This document shows, in pieces, positions 1-8,467 of a DNA stretch of 56,044 nucleotides (position 1 is its first letter; each line of letters opens with the position of its first letter). The DNA lies in contig DWXE01000018.1 in assembly GCA_019119355.1 (NCBI GenBank), positions 1 to 56,044 of the forward strand, given 5' to 3'. Made by a program: the position numbers and the translations under genes. This DNA is from Candidatus Eisenbergiella merdigallinarum. Lineage in GTDB: Bacteria > Bacillota > Clostridia > Lachnospirales > Lachnospiraceae. The notes beneath the pieces are model-generated. The model saw nothing but the letters and a program-made list of their open reading frames with translations, did not search any database and had not been told where the DNA came from.

Positions 1-28
1 GGCCAGGGCGCAGAAATGCGCCCTGGCC
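1..28 (-). terminator. Hairpin downstream of proC
   Basis: A perfect 12-bp inverted repeat (GGCCAGGGCGCA, loop GAAA, TGCGCCCTGGCC) begins at the window edge, 26 bp past the proC stop. On the minus strand it is placed to end the pfkA-SpoU-proC transcript. Any U-tract would lie outside the window, so terminator identity rests on the stem and position. Confidence 0.7.
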
Positions 29-53
29 CTTCGCCATCGGAACGGATACAGCT

Positions 54-848
54 CTACAGTTGTCTTGATTTCCGGATGCAGGCGATCACCGCATCCATCA
101 TGGCGCCCCGGAAGTTATTTTCTTCCAGAACGCGCACCGCCTGAATGGTGGAGCCCCCTGGCGAGCAGACCATATCCTTCAGCTCTCCCGGGTGCTTTCC
201 CGTTTCCAGGAGCAGCTTCGCGCTCCCCAGAACGGCCTGAGCCGCCATTTCATAAGCCTGCTTCCGTGGCATCCCCTCGGCTACCGCCCCGTCCGCCATG
301 GCTTCCAGCATCATAAAGACCCAGGCGGGCGCGCAGCCGCTGACCCCGGGCACCACGTCCATGAGCCGTTCGGGAACTTCGAAAGCCCTCCCGAAGCTCT
401 CCAGGACAGCGATCACCGCCTCCCGCTGCTGCGGATTGACCCCGTCGGAAAAGCAGACCGCCGTACACCCTTCTCCCACCATCGCCGGGGTGTTGGGCAT
501 CGCCCGCACGAAGGCCAGGCTGCGGGCGAACGCCCCCTCCAGCCAGGCCAGGCTCTTTCCCGGCGCGATGCTGACGATGGTCTTTCCATCCAGATCCAGA
601 TCCCGGATCTGGGCGATCACCTCTTCGAAAAACTGCGGCTTAACTGCCAGGAACAAAAGATCGGCCTCCCGGGCCGTTTCCCGGTTGTCTCCCACAGCGC
701 GGATGCCGAACCTCTCCTTCATCCGCCCGTTCGTCTCCGCCGTTTTGGCCGAGCCGATGATTTCTTCCGGAGCGGCCAGCCCCCGGTTCAAAATTCCGCC
801 GATCATGGCTCCCGCCATATTTCCAAGTCCGATGAATCCGATTTTCAC
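54..848 (-). CDS. proC: Pyrroline-5-carboxylate reductase
   Basis: ProC reduces 1-pyrroline-5-carboxylate to L-proline with NAD(P)H in the cytoplasm, the last step of proline synthesis. The 264-residue product has the usual length. It opens with the Rossmann motif GFIGLGNMAGAMI and carries VRAMPNTPA and the C-terminal dimer-domain signature (DMVCSPGGSTIQAV). The motif usually read as GSGPAY is GCAPAW here. The start is GTG at 846-848, sharing four bases (GTGA) with the stop of the upstream methyltransferase, with AGGAG about 8 nt before it. Translation is therefore probably coupled to that gene. It is the last gene before the hairpin at 1-28. Confidence 0.95.
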   Translation of the reverse strand: MKIGFIGLGNMAGAMIGGILNRGLAAPEEIIGSAKTAETNGRMKERFGIRAVGDNRETAREADLLFLAVKPQFFEEVIAQIRDLDLDGKTIVSIAPGKSLAWLEGAFARSLAFVRAMPNTPAMVGEGCTAVCFSDGVNPQQREAVIAVLESFGRAFEVPERLMDVVPGVSGCAPAWVFMMLEAMADGAVAEGMPRKQAYEMAAQAVLGSAKLLLETGKHPGELKDMVCSPGGSTIQAVRVLEENNFRGAMMDAVIACIRKSRQL

Positions 849-1624
849 AAGTTTCTCCTCTGTCTTAACGCTTCATAGAGCAAAATTGCGGACGCGACTC
901 CGGCGTTCAGGGATTCCACCTTTCCTTCCATGGGGATTTTAATCCAGGAATCCGCCAGCCGGGCCGTCTCCTCCCGCAGCCCGTTTCCCTCGTTCCCGAT
1001 CAGGAAGGCGGTCCCGCTTCGATAATCCGGCCCGGTATGCCATTGGGTCCCGCCCAGATGGGCCGCATAGACCCGGATCTTCGCCTCGCGAACGCGGCGG
1101 ATGGCGCTCTCCAGATCCTCCGCATAATAAAACGGCACCCGGTACACGCTTCCCATGGTGGACCGGATCACTTTCGGGTTGTAGAGATCCACCGTATCCC
1201 GGCTCAGGATCACCCCGTCCACCCCGGCCCCTTCGCCGGTGCGCAGCATGGTCCCCAGATTGCCCGGATCCTGGATATTCTCCAGGACCAGAAGCAGGGG
1301 AGCGGCTCCCGAGAGCAAATCTTCCATATTATAATGAAACTGTTCCACGACGCACAGGATCCCCTGCGGCGTACAGGTGTCGGAAATCCTGGAAAACAGG
1401 GAGTCCGCCACCACCTCGCAGCCCGTCCGCGCGAGCTTCTCCCCGCAGGGCTGATCCGGCCGGAAGGACTCCGCCACATAAACTTCCCGGATCTTTTCCG
1501 GAGGGGCTTCCAGGAACATCTTCACCCCCTCCACCAGAAAAACATCCTCCTCGCGCCGCGCCTTCGCCTTTTGATTCAGCCGGATCAGCCGTTTGAGCCG
1601 GCCGTTGGACGACGCCGTGATCAT
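845..1624 (-). CDS. SpoU/TrmH-family RNA 2'-O-methyltransferase
   Basis: A SPOUT-class methyltransferase of 259 residues that should 2'-O-methylate a ribose in rRNA or tRNA using SAM. The N-terminal ~95 residues look like the SpoU substrate-binding domain (VEGVKMFLEA). The catalytic knot domain shows motif 1 (ENIQDPGNLGTMLRT), motif 2 (LIGNEGNGL) and motif 3 (IPMEGKVESLNAGVASAI). I start it at the ATG at 1622-1624, which overlaps the pfkA stop as ATGA. The same frame is open for another 44 codons upstream, but that stretch lies inside pfkA and resembles nothing in the family. The exact target nucleotide (RlmB-like or other) cannot be read from sequence. Confidence 0.9.
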   Translation of the reverse strand: MITASSNGRLKRLIRLNQKAKARREEDVFLVEGVKMFLEAPPEKIREVYVAESFRPDQPCGEKLARTGCEVVADSLFSRISDTCTPQGILCVVEQFHYNMEDLLSGAAPLLLVLENIQDPGNLGTMLRTGEGAGVDGVILSRDTVDLYNPKVIRSTMGSVYRVPFYYAEDLESAIRRVREAKIRVYAAHLGGTQWHTGPDYRSGTAFLIGNEGNGLREETARLADSWIKIPMEGKVESLNAGVASAILLYEALRQRRNL

Positions 1625-2595
1625 ATCGCCAGCATTCTGCTGATCTCGTACTCGTATTCCGAGATGCTCTTCTGCATGGCCAGGGCTTCTTCGATATCGT
1701 AGTCCACGAATTCCCCGTGCCGGTACGCCACCACGCGGTTGGAGCTGCCGGCGCACAGGATGTCGGCCGCATAGGCCCCCATGATGGAAGCGTAGTAGCG
1801 GTCCTTACAGGTAGGGCTGCCGCCGCGCTGCATGTAGCCCAGGATGGTGGCTCTGGTCTCGATCCCCGTAGCCGCTTCGATCCGCTTCGCCATGGAGGTG
1901 GAATGCCCGATTCCCTCCGCGTTGATGATCAGGTGATGGGTTTTCCCCTTTTTCCGGTTGCGAATGATATTATTGATGATATTCTGCTCGTTGTAGTCGT
2001 ATTTTTCCGGCAGGAGGATGTCCTCCGCGCCGTTGGCCACGCCGCACCAGAGGGCGATAAAGCCGGCGTTGCGCCCCATGACCTCGATGATGCTGCATCT
2101 TTCGTGGGAGGAAGAGGTGTCCCGCACCTTGTCAATGGCCTGCATGGCCGTATTCACCGCCGTGTCGAAGCCGATGGTATAATCCGTACACGAGATATCC
2201 AGGTCGATGGTCCCGGGAATCCCGATGGTATTGATTCCGTGCCTGGACATGGCCTGGGCGCCGCGATAGGAACCGTCGCCGCCGATGACCACCAGGCCGT
2301 CGATCCCGTGCTTCCTGCAGATGTCGGCCCCCTTCTGCTGCCCGGCCTCGGTCTTGAACTCGTTGCAGCGCGCCGTCCCCAGGATCGTTCCGCCCCGCTG
2401 GATCGTATCGGATACGCTCCTGGCGTCCATATCCGAGATCTCCTCGTTCAGAAGCCCCTGATACCCTTTCTTGATCCCCTTTACCTTCACTCCGTTGCTG
2501 ATCGCCTTTCTCACCACGGAACGAATCGCCGCGTTCATGCCCGGAGCGTCGCCGCCGCTGGTGAGGATCCCGATCGTCTTGATACCCTTTGCCAT
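1621..2595 (-). CDS. pfkA: ATP-dependent 6-phosphofructokinase
   Basis: PfkA phosphorylates fructose-6-phosphate to fructose-1,6-bisphosphate, the committed step of glycolysis. The 324-residue length is typical. Visible motifs are the nucleotide loop (TSGGDAPGMNAA), VIGGDGSYRGA (D107, G108) and PGTID with catalytic T129, D131 and D133. Glycines at the two positions that separate ATP from pyrophosphate enzymes favour ATP use. Residue 132 is Leu where the family normally has Asn (TIDND becomes TIDLD). I chose the ATG at 2593-2595 because GGAGGGA lies just upstream; an in-frame ATG 13 codons earlier has no such site. It has its own promoter and overlaps the next gene by ATGA. Confidence 0.95.
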   Translation of the reverse strand: MAKGIKTIGILTSGGDAPGMNAAIRSVVRKAISNGVKVKGIKKGYQGLLNEEISDMDARSVSDTIQRGGTILGTARCNEFKTEAGQQKGADICRKHGIDGLVVIGGDGSYRGAQAMSRHGINTIGIPGTIDLDISCTDYTIGFDTAVNTAMQAIDKVRDTSSSHERCSIIEVMGRNAGFIALWCGVANGAEDILLPEKYDYNEQNIINNIIRNRKKGKTHHLIINAEGIGHSTSMAKRIEAATGIETRATILGYMQRGGSPTCKDRYYASIMGAYAADILCAGSSNRVVAYRHGEFVDYDIEEALAMQKSISEYEYEISRMLAI

Positions 2596-2612
2596 AATCT
2601 CCCTCCGAAAGC

Positions 2613-2688
2613 CTGTGAATCCCTTCACAGCCACAAAGTCAAACTGTTACATGATACTTATTTTAATCGATTTAAGCCGCCTTTTCAA
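2613..2688 (-). promoter_or_regulatory. pfkA promoter and leader hairpin
   Basis: On the minus strand TTGAAA (2683-2688) and TAAAAT (2660-2665) are separated by 17 bp, giving a good sigma-A promoter just after the dnaE stop. The short leader contains a perfect hairpin, CTGTGAA-GGGA-TTCACAG (2613-2630), about 18 bp upstream of the pfkA start. It could be an operator or a weak RNA stem; no regulator can be named. Confidence 0.65.
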
Positions 2689-2705
2689 CGCCTTTCCGGC
2701 TTTTC

Positions 2706-5700
2706 TTACATCAGCTTTACGTTCTCCGTCCCGTACCGCCTTCCCAGCTCCTCCAGCAGCTCCTTGTCGGCGGCCACATTCCGGCTGGGCGGCAGCTGCT
2801 TCATGCAGCGCGGGTTTTCCACGTAGATCACCACGCCGTCCCTTCCGTCGGAGTCTTCCAGAATCCCGGAGAGCGTCGGCCACGCCGCTTCGTAGGATTC
2901 CATGGTGGGGAATTTCACCCAGAGCTTTTTGGGGATCTCCTCAAAGGTCTGGACGGACTCGCAGATCAGCTTGCCGTCCCGGTCTTCTTCCGCCGAGATC
3001 CTGCCCTTCAAAAAGACCTTCCCTTCCTCCGTCAGCTTGCTGCCGTACTGCTCGTAGACTTTGGGGAACACGATGACCTCCACCGTTCCCACCAGGTCTT
3101 CCACCTGCAGAAATGCCATCACCTTGTCGTTCTTCGTATATTTGATCTTCTTTTCCGCGATCAGGCCGCCGATCACCGCCCGGCCCCCGTCCGGCGCATG
3201 GATGGAACCGGTCTCTTCGTCCAGGGCGAAATCCGCCGTGGTATTGGTGATATTTTTGCGCCAAAGCCCCTCGTACTCCTGCAGGGGATGCCCGCTGATA
3301 TAGATGCCCAGCACTTCCTTTTCGAAGTTTAGAAGGATTTCTTTGGGATATTCCCCCACGTCCGGCAGCTTCACCTCGTACTGCGCGCGGTCCTCTTCCC
3401 CGGCCAGGTCGAACAGGGACAGCTGACCCGCCAGGTTGTTCTTCCGGTCCTGCTGCGTGCGGTCCATCAGCTGAACGAAAACGCTCATAAACTGGCGTCT
3501 CGTACCGCCCAGGCTGTCGAAGGCTCCCGCCTTGATGAAATTTTCCACGCTGCGCTTGTTCACTTCGGAATCGGACATCCGGGTGATGAAATCCGACAGG
3601 TTGGAAAAACGCCCTCTGGCCCTGCGCTCCCCGATGATGGATTCCGCAACGGGATGGCCGATGCCCTTGATGGCCGTAAGGGCGTAGCGGATGGCGCGGC
3701 CGGACACGGAAAAGCCGCTCTCCCCTTCATTGATGTCCGGCGGCAGGATATCGATGTCCATCTGGCGGCAGGTCAGGATGTACTCCGCCACCTTCCCGGG
3801 ATTATCGATGACCGAGGTCATCAGCGCCGCCATGAATTCCACCGGGTAGTAATATTTCAGCCAGGCGGTCTGGTAGGAGACCACAGCGTAACAGGCGGCG
3901 TGGGATTTGTTGAAGGCGTATTTGGCAAAATCCATCATCTCGCCGTAAATCTGCAGCCCCACTTTTTCCGGGATCCCCCTGGAAACGCAGCCGGGAACCC
4001 CTTCTTCCGGATTGCCGTAGACGAAGTTGTTCCTCTCCTTCTCCATCACGGCCTGTTTCTTTTTGCTCATGGCCCTGCGCACCAGGTCGCTGCGGCCCAT
4101 GGTGTAGCCGCCCAGATCCCGCACGATCTGCATGACCTGCTCCTGGTAGACGATACAGCCGTAGGTGGGCTCCAGGATCGGTTTGAGCTGCGGGCAGGAA
4201 TAGGTGATGGCGCTGTGCTGATTTTTGCCCCGGATGTATTTGGGGATGAAATCCATGGGGCCCGGGCGGTACAGGGAAATCCCGGCGATGATGTCCTCCA
4301 GGCTCTGAGGCTTTAATTCCTTCATGAAGTTTTTCATCCCGCCGCTTTCCAGCTGGAACACCCCGTCCGTCTTTCCGGTCCCCAGGGAATCCAGCACCCC
4401 CTTGTCCTCGAAATCGATGGCGTCGATGTCGATCTTTTTTCCCGTGTCCTTTTCGATCAGATCCACGGCCTTTTTGATCACCGTCAGAGTCCGCAGCCCC
4501 AGGAAGTCCATCTTCAAAAGCCCCAGCTCCTCCAAGGTGGTCATGGTGAACTGCGTGGTGACGGAGCCGTCGGATCCCCGGGAAAGGGGCACGAAGTTGT
4601 CCGCCTCCTCCGGGCAGATGACCACGCCCGCGGCGTGCATGGAGGTGTGCCTGGGCAGCCCCTCCAGCCTCCGGCTCATGTCGATGAGCTCATGCACCTG
4701 CATATCCCCCTCGTACAGCTTTCGCAGCTCCGGATTGACCTGCAGCGCCCGGTCGATGGTGATGTTGAGCTCGTTGGGGATCATTTTGGCGATGGAGTCC
4801 ACGAACGCATAGGGCAGATCCATGACCCGCCCCACGTCCCGGATCACGCCCTTTGCCGCCAGCGTGCCGAAGGTCACGATCTGCACCACCTTTTCCGCTC
4901 CGTATTTTCGGCCCACGTAATCGATCACTTCCTGCCTGCGTTCGAAGCAGAAGTCCACGTCGATATCCGGCATGGAAACCCGCTCCGGGTTCAGGAAGCG
5001 CTCGAACAGGAGGTTGTAGCGGATGGGATCGATGTTGGTGATGTGCAGGCAGTAGGAGACGATGCTGCCCGCGGCGGATCCGCGCCCCGGCCCCACCGGA
5101 ATGCCGTTCTTTCTGGCGTAATTGATGAAGTCCCAGACGATGAGGAAATAGTCCACGTACCCCATCTTCCGGATGATCTCCAGCTCATAGTCCAGCCTCT
5201 TTTTCAACGTCCCGTCGTCCTGGGGATAGCGTTCTTCCATCCCCTGCGCGCAAAGTTCGTTCAAATAGGTCCAGGAATCGTATCCGGAAGGAACCTCGAA
5301 ATGAGGCAGCTTCGTCACGCCGAACTCGATCTCCACATGGCAGCGGTCCGCGATCCTCTGGGTATTTTCCACCGCCTCCCAGGCGTAGGGAAAGAGCCCC
5401 TTCATCTCCTCCTCGCTCTTGACGTAGTACTGCCCGCCCTCATAGCGCATCCGGTCCTCGTCCGCCAGCTTTTTCGCCGTCTGAATGCACAGCAGGATGT
5501 CGTGGGGCCTGGCGTCCTCCGCGTAGGTGTAGTGCACGTCGTTGGTGCAGACCAGGCCGATATCCAGCTCCTGCGCGATCTGCAACAGGGCGGCGTTCAC
5601 CGTCCTCTGCTCCGGAATTCCGTGATCCTGCAGCTCCAGGAAATAGTTGTCCTTTCCGAAAATATCCTGAAATTCCAGAGCGCATTTTTTCGCCTCGTCC

Positions 5701-6155
5701 AGAAGCCCCTTCTGGATATAGCGGGGCACTTCTCCGGCCAGACAGGCGGAAAGGGCGATAATCCCCTCGTGATGCTCCCGCAGCAGCGCCTTATCCACCC
5801 TGGGTTTATAATAGTAGCCTTCCGTAAACCCCTTGCTGACGATTTTCATCAGATTGGAATAGCCCGTGTTGTTCTCGGCCAGGAGCACCAGATGGTAATA
5901 CCGGTCATCCCCTCCGGTCAGCTCCCTGTCGAAGCGGGAATTGGGCGCCACATAGACCTCGCAGCCGATGACCGGGTTGATCCCTTCCTCCTTCGCCGCC
6001 CGATAGAAATCGATCACCCCGTACATCACGCCGTGATCCGTGATGGCCGCCGCCGTCATCCCCAGCTTTTTCACCTGTTTGACGTATTCCTTAATTTTAT
6101 TGGAACCGTCCAGCAGGCTGTATTCCGTGTGTACGTGCAAATGTGCAAATGCCAT
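2706..6155 (-). CDS. dnaE: DNA polymerase III alpha subunit
   Basis: Replicative family-C polymerase of 1149 residues, the DnaE size. In order: a PHP domain (residues 1-215), polymerase palm/fingers with the catalytic pair in PDIDVDF (about 395-400) and the third acidic residue in KMDFLGLRTL (about 548), a helix-hairpin-helix region around 835, and an OB-fold from about 1000 (GGLIAEKKIKYTKNDK). All nine PHP metal ligands appear present: H7, H9, D16, H41, E66, H88, C138, D206, H208. This is the pattern of alpha subunits whose PHP domain proofreads. The start has GGAGGAA upstream. The lipoprotein gene ends 13 bp before it, so they are probably cotranscribed. Confidence 0.96.
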   Translation of the reverse strand: MAFAHLHVHTEYSLLDGSNKIKEYVKQVKKLGMTAAAITDHGVMYGVIDFYRAAKEEGINPVIGCEVYVAPNSRFDRELTGGDDRYYHLVLLAENNTGYSNLMKIVSKGFTEGYYYKPRVDKALLREHHEGIIALSACLAGEVPRYIQKGLLDEAKKCALEFQDIFGKDNYFLELQDHGIPEQRTVNAALLQIAQELDIGLVCTNDVHYTYAEDARPHDILLCIQTAKKLADEDRMRYEGGQYYVKSEEEMKGLFPYAWEAVENTQRIADRCHVEIEFGVTKLPHFEVPSGYDSWTYLNELCAQGMEERYPQDDGTLKKRLDYELEIIRKMGYVDYFLIVWDFINYARKNGIPVGPGRGSAAGSIVSYCLHITNIDPIRYNLLFERFLNPERVSMPDIDVDFCFERRQEVIDYVGRKYGAEKVVQIVTFGTLAAKGVIRDVGRVMDLPYAFVDSIAKMIPNELNITIDRALQVNPELRKLYEGDMQVHELIDMSRRLEGLPRHTSMHAAGVVICPEEADNFVPLSRGSDGSVTTQFTMTTLEELGLLKMDFLGLRTLTVIKKAVDLIEKDTGKKIDIDAIDFEDKGVLDSLGTGKTDGVFQLESGGMKNFMKELKPQSLEDIIAGISLYRPGPMDFIPKYIRGKNQHSAITYSCPQLKPILEPTYGCIVYQEQVMQIVRDLGGYTMGRSDLVRRAMSKKKQAVMEKERNNFVYGNPEEGVPGCVSRGIPEKVGLQIYGEMMDFAKYAFNKSHAACYAVVSYQTAWLKYYYPVEFMAALMTSVIDNPGKVAEYILTCRQMDIDILPPDINEGESGFSVSGRAIRYALTAIKGIGHPVAESIIGERRARGRFSNLSDFITRMSDSEVNKRSVENFIKAGAFDSLGGTRRQFMSVFVQLMDRTQQDRKNNLAGQLSLFDLAGEEDRAQYEVKLPDVGEYPKEILLNFEKEVLGIYISGHPLQEYEGLWRKNITNTTADFALDEETGSIHAPDGGRAVIGGLIAEKKIKYTKNDKVMAFLQVEDLVGTVEVIVFPKVYEQYGSKLTEEGKVFLKGRISAEEDRDGKLICESVQTFEEIPKKLWVKFPTMESYEAAWPTLSGILEDSDGRDGVVIYVENPRCMKQLPPSRNVAADKELLEELGRRYGTENVKLM

Positions 6156-6168
6156 GAATTTCCTCCGC

Positions 6169-8307
6169 TTATTCGCCCTGTCCCCCCTCTTCCTGCAAGG
6201 AAACGCTCCCCTCTCCGCAGTCGATCAGGATCAGGAACCCGTCCCTCTCCTCCCAGGTTTCATAGGAGGCGGCCCCGTCATCCATCTTCAAAACCATATG
6301 CCAGAGACCGTTGTCCTGACGGATGCAGGAAATGCTGTCCGCTCCCCTGCCAAAAAGGCTGTCATAGACCGCCTGTCCGTTTTCGAACTCCCGGATTTCC
6401 TCCGGCGACGCGCTGTGCACCGGGTACTCCGAAACGGACCCTTCCGAATAGAAGCCGTAGGAGGGGAAGGTTTCCTCTCCGCCTTTCCATGCGGTCAGAT
6501 CCCCGTTTCCCTCCACTTCGATGGCGCGGGCATCCTCCAAAAGCCTTCGGGCAGCGCCCTCCCATACGCAGTATAAAAGGTCGGCCGATCCTCCGGCCCC
6601 ATACCCTTTCATCAGATACAGGGACGCCGTCCGCAGCTCATACCGGAAGACGCCGCGCACGGGCCGGGCTTCCTCCAGAAGCTGTGCCCCCTCCTCCGTC
6701 ACATACCAGAGGTCGCACACGGGCGTCCCGAAGGCCCCGTCGTATTTCCCCGCCGCCACGAAGGCCTCCTCTTTTCCATCCCTGTCGTAGTCCGCCATCT
6801 CGACAAAAGCCAGACAGTCCGCTGGATAGGCTTCCTCCCTGCGCACCCGTTCCAGCGCCTCCCGTTCTCCGGAGCGCAGGGAATCCGAAGCCTGAGCGAT
6901 CCGGTATTCCAGGAGATCCGCGGGAATATCGTCCAGCGCCGCCAGCTCGTCCTCCGGATCTTCCGGATTTCCGAACCAGTATCCCTCTCCGGACTCCTTC
7001 CCGCTCTCCGGCGTCAGATGCCCTCCGTCCAGCTCATATACCGCAAAGCGATACTGGGCCGCGACGTCCCCGCTCCCGTCCGGAGAGGCCCCGCCGATCC
7101 GGCGTTCCCGATAGCCGATCCTGCTGTCTCCCACCGCAAAAAACGCGTAGTTGTACTCCCCGTCCTTCCGGGATGCATCGAAAAAGAGGTCTTTTTGTTC
7201 CTGCAAAAAGGAAGAGCCGTCCTCCTCCGACGCCCCGGGGCGGATATAGTCCAGATATTCCTCAGCGGTCAGCGCCCGAACCGGATAAGGCAGAAAATCC
7301 TGCGATTCAGGGTCGTAGAAATAGTATCCCGGAATCGTTCCCTTCCCCTTTGACCACTCCCCGGATACCGGGTCGTACTGGAAATACTGCGAAGGCCGCA
7401 TCACGCAGATGCCGTCCTCCGTCGCGAAAACGGATGCCGCATCCTCAAAACAGGAAGAACAGGCTCCTTCCTGTACCCTGTACAGGCGGGCTCCCGTTTC
7501 CTCTCCCTCCTGCGTATGGATGGCGAACCAGCTGTTGCCCCCTTCCGAAATCGTCTCAGCCCGCAAAAAGACGGCATCCTCCAAAAGCGGGACAGCGCCC
7601 TCTTTTCCGTAATACCAGAGGTCTCCCTTCACCCGCCCCTGGGCGCTGATCCTGGCGCTGTCAAAAAAGATCAGAAAGCTCCCATAGGAGCCGCCGTCGT
7701 AGCGGGCGCTGGCCTGGAAGCACAGCGTCCTTCCGTCGTAGGGCTTCCGGGCCAGGACCGCCGAAATCGCGGCCTGTTCCGTGCCGTTTAACCGATCCGC
7801 CCCCGCCAGGCGTCCCGAAAAGCTCTCCCGCTTTTCCTCCCAGGCCTCCTTCGCGCGATCCGGAACCTGACGCATCATTTCCGGCCACTGCGCCGCCGGA
7901 ACCGCTTCGGATTCCACGGCGTCCGGCCCTTCTCCCCTGTCTCCTTCCGGAACCGCTTCCGTCTCCGGCTCGCCCAAAGCCCTTTCCGAAGAAGCAAGGC
8001 TGTCCGCTTCGGATTCCGCATCCGCGGCGGCTTCGTCGTTCCCGCCTGCGGCGGCTCCCACTTCCGCGTCCGCTGCGGCTGCGGATCCTGCGGCCCCGCC
8101 CTGCTCCTCTTCCGTTCCGCCGGGGATCTGCCGTTCCTCCACCTGAGCGATCTCTTCGTTGAATGCCGCTGCCGTTTCCCCCTCGAAGGCGATCTCTCCC
8201 GCCTGCTGCGCCCGCCGGGCGTATTCGCTGATCTGCCCCGGCGCGCACCCAGCCGCCAGAACCGCTGCCATCATCCAAACTCCCGCAACTGCGTGCCGTT
8301 TCTTCAT
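6169..8307 (-). CDS. Large lipoprotein of unknown function
   Basis: A 712-residue exported protein that I cannot assign to a named family. The first 21 residues form a lipoprotein signal peptide ending in the lipobox LAAGC, so Cys21 should be acylated and the protein held on the outer face of the membrane. Residues about 45-130 are a low-complexity Ala/Glu/Gly-rich spacer. The rest is a series of short beta-rich segments; one, DYDRDGKEEAFVAAG, resembles the Asp-rich calcium loops of VCBS/FG-GAP repeats. A strong promoter precedes it and dnaE follows 13 bp after its stop. The composition does not look foreign. Confidence 0.8.
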   Translation of the reverse strand: MKKRHAVAGVWMMAAVLAAGCAPGQISEYARRAQQAGEIAFEGETAAAFNEEIAQVEERQIPGGTEEEQGGAAGSAAAADAEVGAAAGGNDEAAADAESEADSLASSERALGEPETEAVPEGDRGEGPDAVESEAVPAAQWPEMMRQVPDRAKEAWEEKRESFSGRLAGADRLNGTEQAAISAVLARKPYDGRTLCFQASARYDGGSYGSFLIFFDSARISAQGRVKGDLWYYGKEGAVPLLEDAVFLRAETISEGGNSWFAIHTQEGEETGARLYRVQEGACSSCFEDAASVFATEDGICVMRPSQYFQYDPVSGEWSKGKGTIPGYYFYDPESQDFLPYPVRALTAEEYLDYIRPGASEEDGSSFLQEQKDLFFDASRKDGEYNYAFFAVGDSRIGYRERRIGGASPDGSGDVAAQYRFAVYELDGGHLTPESGKESGEGYWFGNPEDPEDELAALDDIPADLLEYRIAQASDSLRSGEREALERVRREEAYPADCLAFVEMADYDRDGKEEAFVAAGKYDGAFGTPVCDLWYVTEEGAQLLEEARPVRGVFRYELRTASLYLMKGYGAGGSADLLYCVWEGAARRLLEDARAIEVEGNGDLTAWKGGEETFPSYGFYSEGSVSEYPVHSASPEEIREFENGQAVYDSLFGRGADSISCIRQDNGLWHMVLKMDDGAASYETWEERDGFLILIDCGEGSVSLQEEGGQGE

Positions 8308-8351
8308 TCGTCCTTCTCCTTCAACGCGTGCCGAAAAAATGTTCTCGTCCT

Positions 8352-8380
8352 ATTATAGAATAAAACGGGGAGAATCGCAA
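8352..8380 (-). promoter_or_regulatory. Promoter of the lipoprotein-dnaE unit
   Basis: Minus-strand TTGCGA (8375-8380) and a perfect TATAAT (8352-8357) are 17 bp apart. The predicted transcript starts about 40 nt before the lipoprotein ATG, which has AAGGAGAAGG in front. Confidence 0.75.
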
Positions 8381-8424
8381 GGAGAGGGGCGACCCCGGCA
8401 TTTTGCACATTTTGCAAAAGTCAA

Positions 8425-8457
8425 AGGGGACGATAACGCTTCCGTTTATCGTCCCCT
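8425..8457 (-). terminator. metK intrinsic terminator
   Basis: AGGGGACGATAA and TTATCGTCCCCT form a 12-bp stem around a 9-nt loop, 10 bp past the metK stop. On the minus strand it is followed by TTTGACTTTT, giving a moderate U-tract. Confidence 0.85.
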
Positions 8458-8467
8458 CCGCTTTCCT

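Noticed and set aside
1625..1756. 44-codon N-terminal extension of the SpoU methyltransferase
   Set aside because: Lies within pfkA, unlike the family; the ATGA overlap start is a better choice.
845..2595. Programmed frameshift between pfkA and the methyltransferase
   Set aside because: The overlap is a standard ATGA start-stop junction between two complete unrelated proteins.
4635..7649. A 1004-codon open frame on the plus strand opposite dnaE and the lipoprotein gene
   Set aside because: It is the antisense of a well-supported GC-rich gene; composition is Pro/Arg/His-rich and no family motif is seen.
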